Below, in pieces: positions 34,210 to 39,638 of a DNA stretch of 39,638 bases. Made by a program: the position numbers and the translations under genes. The notes beneath the pieces were generated by a model. The model saw nothing but the letters and a program-made list of their open reading frames with translations. It was not told where the DNA came from and did not search any database. How positions within the stretch are numbered: the first letter of the stretch is position 1; each line of letters starts with the position of its first letter. The DNA is from Deltaproteobacteria bacterium (GTDB lineage Bacteria > Myxococcota_A > Polyangia > Polyangiales > Ga0077539): the NCBI GenBank assembly GCA_030694465.1, contig JAUXYJ010000053.1, positions 1-39,638 of the forward strand. The letters are read 5' to 3'.

Positions 34210-35262
34210 GTGCGCGGTCCATCGAAGAACACTCGGTACGCTCTCTGCCCTGTGCACCAAGCGTTGAGCGTACTTGCGACCGCCGTGGCGATCTTCGCCT
34301 TCGCGCTTGCCGTCGAATTCGCACCCCCCGCGGTGACCCGCGCGATGGCTCCGATCGTGCGGCACGAGTTCTCGCACTTGGTCTTGCACACGGCGCTCTA
34401 CGCCGCACTCGCCGTCGCGCTGGTGGCGTGGCAATTCTCAAGCATCGCGCACACGAGTCCACGCACCGAACGCGCTCGGCGATGGGCTACGGTCTGGGCG
34501 GTGTTTGTGTGTGTTGCCGTGGGGCAAGAGCTTGCGCAAGCGCTCTCACGACACAGGACCTTTGCCCTCGAAGAGCTCTTCGATCTCACGGTCGACTGCG
34601 CAGCGGCGACGGTGGGGTTCGCGCTGTGGACACGGGGACCCCACGCTCCCTCGTGGCGCGGACCCTTTGTCGCTCGGGCACTGGGCGTGTTTGTGCACCC
34701 GCTCACGGTGACGCCAATCGCTGTGTTTGCGCTGATCTTTGGCGCTGAGTCCTCGCCGAGTCGCGCGCGGATCGCCCTGCTGTGGACGCTCGCGTTGTGC
34801 CTGTCGTTTGCGCCAGTCGCAGCGCTCTGGCTCGTCGGAATGCGCCGTCGTTGGTTTGCCGATCGCGACCTCTCGCGGCGCAGCGAGCGACCGGCGTTTC
34901 TCGGTTGTGCGTTGCTCGCCGCGATCGCGTTTGCAGTGATCATTCGCTGGCTTCACGCGCCGAGGGCTATGTTATCCATCGGCGCAACGGCAGCCGTGGG
35001 GGCAGCGCTGTTCGCACTTGTGACGGGGCTCGGCGTGAAGGCGAGTGGGCATGCGGCGGTTCCGCTCGCGCTTGGGCTGCTCATGGCGCCACAGTCCGCG
35101 CGTGGCGCATGGCCGTGCATGGTGGTCGCCGCGGTCATTGGCTGGGCACGCGTGCGCGAAGGGCGGCATTCGGCGCGCGAAGTGCTTGCAGGCTGGGCCA
35201 TTGCAGTGGCCGCAACAGTGTGCGCATGGGGACTGGTGGGCATCGCGCGCTGGGGTGGGTAG
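34210..35262 (+). CDS. VanZ-like and PAP2-like membrane protein (fusion)
   Basis: 350-residue multi-pass membrane protein. Residues about 20-140 match the VanZ pattern: a first helix, 'HEFSHLVLHTALYAALA', and near its end 'VGQELAQALSRHRTFALEE' and 'FDLTVDCAAATVGFAL'. Residues about 155-345 look like a PAP2-type phosphatase with helices and 'VKASGHAAVPLALGLL', the Lys and the Ser-Gly-His motif that supplies catalytic residues in PAP2 enzymes acting on lipid phosphates. The catalytic assignment is inference, because the first and third PAP2 motifs are not evident. GTG 34210 or GTG 34252 may be the start. Envelope lipid or undecaprenyl-phosphate metabolism is the likely field. It converges with the propeller gene, 5 bp apart. 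Confidence 0.7.
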   Translation: MRGPSKNTRYALCPVHQALSVLATAVAIFAFALAVEFAPPAVTRAMAPIVRHEFSHLVLHTALYAALAVALVAWQFSSIAHTSPRTERARRWATVWAVFVCVAVGQELAQALSRHRTFALEELFDLTVDCAAATVGFALWTRGPHAPSWRGPFVARALGVFVHPLTVTPIAVFALIFGAESSPSRARIALLWTLALCLSFAPVAALWLVGMRRRWFADRDLSRRSERPAFLGCALLAAIAFAVIIRWLHAPRAMLSIGATAAVGAALFALVTGLGVKASGHAAVPLALGLLMAPQSARGAWPCMVVAAVIGWARVREGRHSAREVLAGWAIAVAATVCAWGLVGIARWGG

Positions 35263-35267
35263 CCGCG

Positions 35268-36056
35268 CTACGGTCGCAGCTCGACGACCGTACCGCCTTC
35301 GCGCACGTGCACGACGCGTTTGCCGCTCGCCGCCACGGCGATCGCGTGATCGGGCGCGAGCTGCTCAGCGCCGCCTGTGAGGTCGACGAGGTACACGCCA
35401 CCTTCTGTGGCCACGGCGAAGCGTCGTCCCACGACCTCGATCTGGTTGACCGGAGGACCTTCCCACACGCGCGTGAACGGGAGCTCCTCTGTGAGCTCGT
35501 AGCGAATGATGCCTCGCTTCGTGCCCGCGAAGAGCACACCGTCGAGTACGGCGATCGCTCGCAAGGTCTCTTGGGTGGGCGGCAAATCGAGGATCAGCTC
35601 GCCGTCGAAGCGGTAGACAGCGAGCAGGGTCTTGCTGTTCGGTCTGTACGCGGCGACGAAGCGCTCGGCGTCGAGCCACCTGATCTGCCCGTAGCGTAGG
35701 CCATAGGCGCGCTTTCCCTTCTTCTGGCCGAGCACGTGGCAGCCAACCGTGCCGCCTTCATCGCCGCCCACGAAGACCAGCTTTTGACCGTCCGGTGACG
35801 GCGCGATGGTCATCGGGTTCTCGCCGGTGCTCGTCCAGCGCGTGAGCTCCTCGCCGCTCTCGACGTCGAACGCGATGATCTTCTTCATCTCGTCGGCGTA
35901 GAGCACACGACCGTCGGGTGAGGTCGCCAACACCGTGGCGCCGTACTTCAGCTCGCAGAACCGTTCGTTCTCTCTCAGCAGGCCGAGCTCGTCAGCGACG
36001 AAGAGCGTTTCGCCGGCGAAAACCACGGTCCGCGCGTTGGTGATCGTCCGAGTCAT
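35268..36056 (-). CDS. Beta-propeller (PQQ/WD40-like) protein
   Basis: 262-residue protein of repeated beta strands with no signal peptide. Repeats include 'ATVLATSPDGRVLYADEMKK', 'IIAFDVESGEELTRWTST', 'PMTIAPSPDGQKLVFVGGDE', 'RAIAVLDGVLFAGTKRGIIR' and 'GGVYLVDLTGGAEQLAPDHA', the x-SPDG- turn pattern of PQQ/WD40-like propellers. About five to six blades can be counted, so the ring may be incomplete or may need a partner. No catalytic motif is seen; a binding or scaffold role is usual for this fold. The ATG at 36056 starts the first strand. Confidence 0.75.
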   Translation of the reverse strand: MTRTITNARTVVFAGETLFVADELGLLRENERFCELKYGATVLATSPDGRVLYADEMKKIIAFDVESGEELTRWTSTGENPMTIAPSPDGQKLVFVGGDEGGTVGCHVLGQKKGKRAYGLRYGQIRWLDAERFVAAYRPNSKTLLAVYRFDGELILDLPPTQETLRAIAVLDGVLFAGTKRGIIRYELTEELPFTRVWEGPPVNQIEVVGRRFAVATEGGVYLVDLTGGAEQLAPDHAIAVAASGKRVVHVREGGTVVELRP

Positions 36057-36262
36057 GCGGTCTGCTAGCACGCTGAGGGCTTGTTCGAGTGAATTCCGGT
36101 ACTGTTTGAGGCTGTGAGTCTCTCTCGTGATGGCCTGCGTACTGCTGGCGCGGATCGTCGCGATCAACCTTGCCGTTGCTTCGGTCGGTAGCAGCGCGGT
36201 CTTCCCGCTCTCTCCATTGTTCCTACAATCGCTGTTGTTTGCTGCCTACACAGGAGTCCCGC

Positions 36263-37639
36263 TTGAACCTCGCTCCGCCTGGACCGCCGGCCATCGGCCA
36301 CAATCCGCTCGCGCTCTTGCGCTATCTGCGGGCGTTTCAAGCGAGCCCGCTTGACTTCGTGGGGGAGAGATTCGCGCGGTACGGAGACCTCTACGCGACC
36401 TCGTTTCGAGGCACGCCGCTGTACGTGACCCGGCACCCCGAGCACATCCACGAGGTGCTGGTGAGCAAGGGCGCGAGCTTCGCCAAACCCGAGAACGGGC
36501 TGGGCGCAACGCAGCTCCGACGCTTTCTCGGTCGGGGACTGGTTACGTCCAACGGTGACTTCTGGCGCAGGCAACGGCGGATGATCAACCCTGCCTTCGG
36601 CCGACAGCGCATCGAAGCGCTCGGCGACGTCATGGTGGCCCACACACAGGCGCTCGCAGCGCAGTGGAGGCCGGGCGAGACTCGCGACATCGCCGAGGAC
36701 ATGATGTCCCTCACGCTGCGGATCGTGGCCAAGACGCTCTTCGATCACGACCCGCGCGGCGAGCAAGACCGCATCGCACGCGCGCTCGACGCGTTTCGCT
36801 CGTTCTCAGGGCCGAGCGCGTTCTTGCCCGAGTGGGTTCCGCTCGCCAGCGTGCAGCGCCCACGACGCGCGCTCGCGGACGTCAACGAGATCGTTTACGG
36901 GCTCATCGACGCGCGCCGCGCCGAGCCCGAGTCTGCGCTCGCCACCCGCAACGACCTGCTCACCGCGCTGGTTCTCGCCACGAGCGAGCCCGACGGCGAC
37001 GCGCCCGGCACGCGCATGACCCGCGAAGAGCTCCGCGACGAGATCCTCACGCTGTTTCTCGCGGGACACGAGACCACGTCGCAGGCGCTCACGTGGACCT
37101 GGTATCTGCTCTCTCAGCACCCCGAGGTCGAAGAACAACTCCATCGAGAGGTCGACTCGGTCCTACGAGACGAGCCCGCCACCAGCGCGTCGAAGCTCCC
37201 CGTGACCGACCGCATCTTGTCCGAGTCGATGCGGCTCTATCCACCGGTGACGACCATTCCGCGCGTGGCCCTCGAGGACGTCGAGATCGGCGGTTACCGC
37301 GTCCCGGCGGGGGCCGACATGATTTGTTGGGTCTACTTCGCGCAGCGCGACCCGCGATGGTGGCAAGAGCCCGAGCGCTTCGATCCCGATCGCTTTCTGC
37401 CCGAGCGCATCGCGTCCGTCCCGCGCGGGGCCTATACGCCCTTTGGCGCGGGCCAGCGGCAGTGCATCGGTCGTCACTTCTCGCTCATGGAGGCGAGGCT
37501 CTTGCTCGCGACGCTCGCACAGAGATACCGCCTGCGGCTCGCGAAGGGGCACCGCGTCGAGAAGCGCATCGCGGTCACGATGTCGCCGCGCTACGGGATG
37601 CGCATGACCCTCGAGCCACGGTCGACCGCAGCGCGTTAA
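36263..37639 (+). CDS. Cytochrome P450 monooxygenase
   Basis: 458-residue P450 with all landmark motifs: helix C 'WRRQRR' (101-106), I-helix oxygen-activation 'AGHETT' (267-272), K-helix ExxR 'ESMR' (321-324), 'PERF' (370-373) and the heme-binding loop 'FGAGQRQCIG' with the Cys ligand at 401. It inserts oxygen into an organic substrate and needs a redox partner; no ferredoxin or reductase gene is adjacent. No N-terminal membrane anchor is seen, so it should be soluble. The fold resembles the CYP102/CYP4-like fatty-acid-hydroxylase type, but the substrate is not determinable. TTG 36263 is used because AGGAG sits six bases upstream and no ATG is nearby. Confidence 0.95.
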   Translation: MNLAPPGPPAIGHNPLALLRYLRAFQASPLDFVGERFARYGDLYATSFRGTPLYVTRHPEHIHEVLVSKGASFAKPENGLGATQLRRFLGRGLVTSNGDFWRRQRRMINPAFGRQRIEALGDVMVAHTQALAAQWRPGETRDIAEDMMSLTLRIVAKTLFDHDPRGEQDRIARALDAFRSFSGPSAFLPEWVPLASVQRPRRALADVNEIVYGLIDARRAEPESALATRNDLLTALVLATSEPDGDAPGTRMTREELRDEILTLFLAGHETTSQALTWTWYLLSQHPEVEEQLHREVDSVLRDEPATSASKLPVTDRILSESMRLYPPVTTIPRVALEDVEIGGYRVPAGADMICWVYFAQRDPRWWQEPERFDPDRFLPERIASVPRGAYTPFGAGQRQCIGRHFSLMEARLLLATLAQRYRLRLAKGHRVEKRIAVTMSPRYGMRMTLEPRSTAAR

Positions 37640-37660
37640 ACTGTGCGGTCGCCAACACAG

Positions 37661-37689
37661 GATCGCCTGTGAAAACACCGGCGAACGCA
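37661..37689 (+). repeat. Copy 3 of the CCTGTGAAAAC repeat
   Basis: GATCGCCTGTGAAAACACCG followed by GCGAACGCA, 21 bp after the P450 stop codon. It matches the copy at 25076-25104 at about 25 of 29 positions by eye. Confidence 0.55.
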
Positions 37690-38309
37690 CGGTGCGGCGG
37701 GGCAGAACGGAACGGTCGCGGCGGGTCCAAACATGGGTGTCACCAAGGTGCCCGGTTTGGACCACCGGAAATCGCGAGCAACACGCCACCGAGCGCCTCG
37801 CGCTGGTCGCGTCTCAGGTTGCCCAGCGAGAGCGCGTTCGTGCGCTGCGACGTTGCCCAGCGCGCCCGCGGTGCGCAGCGCCAGAAGAACCGCGGCAACC
37901 TTTGGGCTTTTCGGCCTTGGGGTTCGCAGCTCTTGGGGTTGTGTGTGGCGTCGCCATCCCGGCGAAGCATGCCTTTGCCCGCGGGATCGCTGCGATGTGC
38001 GCTGACCACGAAAACTCCGCTGTCAGGGGCTGTCATGACCGAGCAGCAGGGGCGAGGTTGCGTTCGTTCGCGTCCCGTGTTCTGGTCACCGAGCGGGGGC
38101 TGCTCGATTGGGGGGCTCTATCGGACAGGGACCATCACCAAGGTCACCGCTCGGCGGGGATCCGACGACGTTGGCTTTGGGGATTCGCAGAGTACGGAGA
38201 CTCTCGTGCGTTGCATGCAACGAAGCGTCTCGGCGGCAAGCAGACCGATCGATGCACCTCCGCGTGGCACATTCATTCAACCATTCGTAGTTCATAGCAG
38301 GAGTGTTCG
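37690..38309 (+). other. Gene-poor region with a possible degraded gene
   Basis: No intact gene is supported. In one plus frame a hydrophobic stretch 'FSALGFAALGVVCGVAIPAK' looks like a signal peptide, and further right another frame reads 'GGLYRTGTITKVTARRGSD', 'TETLVRCMQRSVSA' and 'PPRGTFIQPFVVHS', which recalls C-terminal ends of myxobacterial secreted proteins. A frame change near 38090 would be needed to join them. The last bases carry the ribosome-binding site (CAGGAG at 38298-38303) of the trypsin-like gene. Confidence 0.3.
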
Positions 38310-39638
38310 ATGCGAAACGACGACCATGTCTTCGCCCCGGTGCACGGGGAGCAGCAGGCAAATGCTAAAAATCTCAGGGGGGGGGCGCCACCTTTTGCGC
38401 GCAGACGGCGTAAGCTGGCCGATGGCCGGCTGCCCATACGACGGTACGTCGCGGGCATGACGCTGAGCGCGGCGTTGGCGCTCACGGGCTGCGCGGGCGC
38501 AGAGCAAGCCGTGGAGCAGACATCCCAAGGGATCTCGCTCGGCAGCAACGACGTGGACAATCCCGTGCGCAACGCCACGGTGGAGATTTACTGGAAGACA
38601 ACGACCACGGGCGAGGGCGCGCACGTTGCGGGCGCCACGCACTGCACGGGGATTCTCGTGAGCTCTACCTGGGTGCTCACGGCGGGGCACTGCTTCCTCG
38701 ATGGATGGGAGCAGCCGAGTGCGCTCGGTGTACACGTGGGGGCCGTGCCCTTCGCGGTCCCGGGTTCGGGCGGTCTCAACGTCGATATCGCGGAGTGCTA
38801 CGAGCACCCCAATCAAACGCCGCAAAGCTACAATCCCTCCGATCCGCGGTTGCGAACAACGTGTGCGATGGGTTACCTCGCGCGTCCAACAACGGGCACG
38901 TGGAACGACTATGACATCGCGCTGATTCGCCTCGCGCAACCGGTGCCGCGCGGGATCGCACGTCCCATTCGACTCGCGAATTTTCGCGACCAGGGGTTTC
39001 TTTTCGGCCTTGGATCGACCGTGAATGCGGCGGGCTATGGTGCAATGGCGAGCCCCTCGCCGATGGCGCTTGTCTCTCCAACAATCCGACAGCAAGGCAC
39101 GATGCTCGTCACGTCCAATGTGCCCTCGTATGCCAGCGGCAACACTGGACCGTGCGCGCCTAGTGGTCCTTGCGGTGCGGGCTGGTACCTGCGTTCGACG
39201 CGCACGAGCACGCTCCAAGCGCAGAACATGTTCAGCGATTCGGGCGGTCCGTGGATGCGTACGTTCGACCAGTTTGCACCGGGATACACCCGCGATGTTG
39301 CGTTTGGCCTCGTGAACTCCGGCGACCGCGTGATCGAAACCGACGGAGGCGTCACGCAATACATCGGCAATAGCACCTTGGCGATGAACCTCACCGTCGC
39401 GCCGCTGAGTGTCTGGATCGACCGCGTCCTTCAAGTGGTGCAGCCCGGCGAGAGCATCTGTAGCCCCAACGTCCAGGTCAACAGCGTTACGTGCTCTCTC
39501 CCCGAGCCGCCGCGCGTGAGGTGGCAAGGCGAAGGCGCGGATTCGCGCGACAATTGTCCAGGGGTGTTCAACCCGGACCAAGACGACAGCGACGGCGATG
39601 GCTTCGGTGACGCGTGCGACAATTGCCCTTCGGTGAGC
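38310..39638 (+). CDS. Trypsin-like (S1) serine protease lipoprotein with type-3 thrombospondin repeats, 3' end cut
   Basis: The frame runs off the window (443 codons seen). The ATG at 38310 follows CAGGAG by six bases. An Arg-rich stretch with 'IRRYVAG' (twin-Arg-like) precedes a signal peptide and lipobox 'LTGC'. The S1 triad is intact, numbered from the internal ATG 38457: His78 in 'LTAGHC', Asp153 in 'NDYDIALI' and Ser262 in 'FSDSGGPW'. The C-terminus begins a calcium-binding type-3 thrombospondin repeat, 'DNCPGVFNPDQDDSDGDGFG', then 'DACDNCPSV', which continues beyond the window. It is a secreted or surface-anchored protease; a zymogen activation site is not evident. The first 49 codons contain a run of nine G. 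Confidence 0.9.
   Translation, partial: MRNDDHVFAPVHGEQQANAKNLRGGAPPFARRRRKLADGRLPIRRYVAGMTLSAALALTGCAGAEQAVEQTSQGISLGSNDVDNPVRNATVEIYWKTTTTGEGAHVAGATHCTGILVSSTWVLTAGHCFLDGWEQPSALGVHVGAVPFAVPGSGGLNVDIAECYEHPNQTPQSYNPSDPRLRTTCAMGYLARPTTGTWNDYDIALIRLAQPVPRGIARPIRLANFRDQGFLFGLGSTVNAAGYGAMASPSPMALVSPTIRQQGTMLVTSNVPSYASGNTGPCAPSGPCGAGWYLRSTRTSTLQAQNMFSDSGGPWMRTFDQFAPGYTRDVAFGLVNSGDRVIETDGGVTQYIGNSTLAMNLTVAPLSVWIDRVLQVVQPGESICSPNVQVNSVTCSLPEPPRVRWQGEGADSRDNCPGVFNPDQDDSDGDGFGDACDNCPSVS
38377..38385 (+). repeat. G9 homopolymer inside a 5' coding region
   Basis: Nine consecutive G within the first 26 codons of the trypsin-like lipoprotein gene. In frame it encodes Arg-Gly-Gly-Ala. A one-base slip would put the upstream start out of frame while leaving the internal ATG at 38457 usable. 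Confidence 0.7.

Noticed and set aside
36664..38460. 598-residue open frame on the plus strand
   Set aside because: The first part is out of frame with the P450 and Arg-rich. Only a short stretch near 38110-38280 has protein character, listed as a possible degraded gene.

Overview
The window looks like chromosomal DNA from a Myxococcota (delta-proteobacterial) organism of the Polyangiales type. The composition is high-GC. Lipoproteins and Cys-rich Asp/Ala/Thr-linker surface proteins are abundant. There are two enhancer-binding regulators, a Ser/Thr kinase fused to a formylglycine-generating-enzyme-like domain, two caspase-like proteins and a thrombospondin-type-3-repeat protease. Genus is inference; no rRNA, tRNA or CRISPR array was seen.

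Layout. 0.2-5.6 kb: GNAT acetyltransferase, CDP-alcohol phosphatidyltransferase, a caspase-like protein carrying an EF-hand loop, a polytopic membrane protein, a small lipoprotein, a frameshifted winged-helix-like gene and a Cys-rich lipoprotein. 5.6-6.7 kb: no confident gene, but a perfect 12-bp hairpin. 6.7-10.4 kb: ThuA-like lipoprotein and MTH938-like protein (+ strand), facing a metallo-beta-lactamase-fold protein and GAF/AAA+/Fis regulator pair (- strand). 10.5-12.5 kb: IS66 remnants on both sides of an unrecognised two-gene cassette. 12.5-16.5 kb: a tandemly duplicated pair of Cys-rich lipoprotein genes (order A-B-A-B along the - strand), the last B copy broken. 16.5-22.3 kb: FHA/AAA+ regulator divergent from a kinase-PEGA-FGE protein, which converges on a caspase-like protein with a large unassigned C-terminal region. 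23.2-29.9 kb: MORN/HEAT-like protein, S8 subtilase lipoprotein and two hypothetical proteins. 30.3-31.1 kb: dead IS3-family transposase. 31.3-37.6 kb: HIT-family protein, a lipoprotein/MFS overlapping pair, a VanZ-PAP2 fusion, a beta-propeller protein and a cytochrome P450. 38.3 kb to the end: trypsin-like lipoprotein with type-3 thrombospondin repeats, cut by the window edge.

How the genes may work together. The strongest functional theme is signalling and programmed proteolysis: kinase-FGE, FHA-AAA+ regulator and caspase lie together, with a second caspase elsewhere. Kinase, FGE-like and caspase-like domains often occur together in the bacterial conflict/self-recognition systems predicted by comparative genomics, so this block is the best candidate for an undescribed system. 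The second theme is surface display and secretion: many predicted lipoproteins, two secreted proteases and the duplicated Cys-rich pair. Between these lie decayed mobile elements (IS66, IS3, and a short repeat present three times), which mark the intergenic gaps as old insertion scars.
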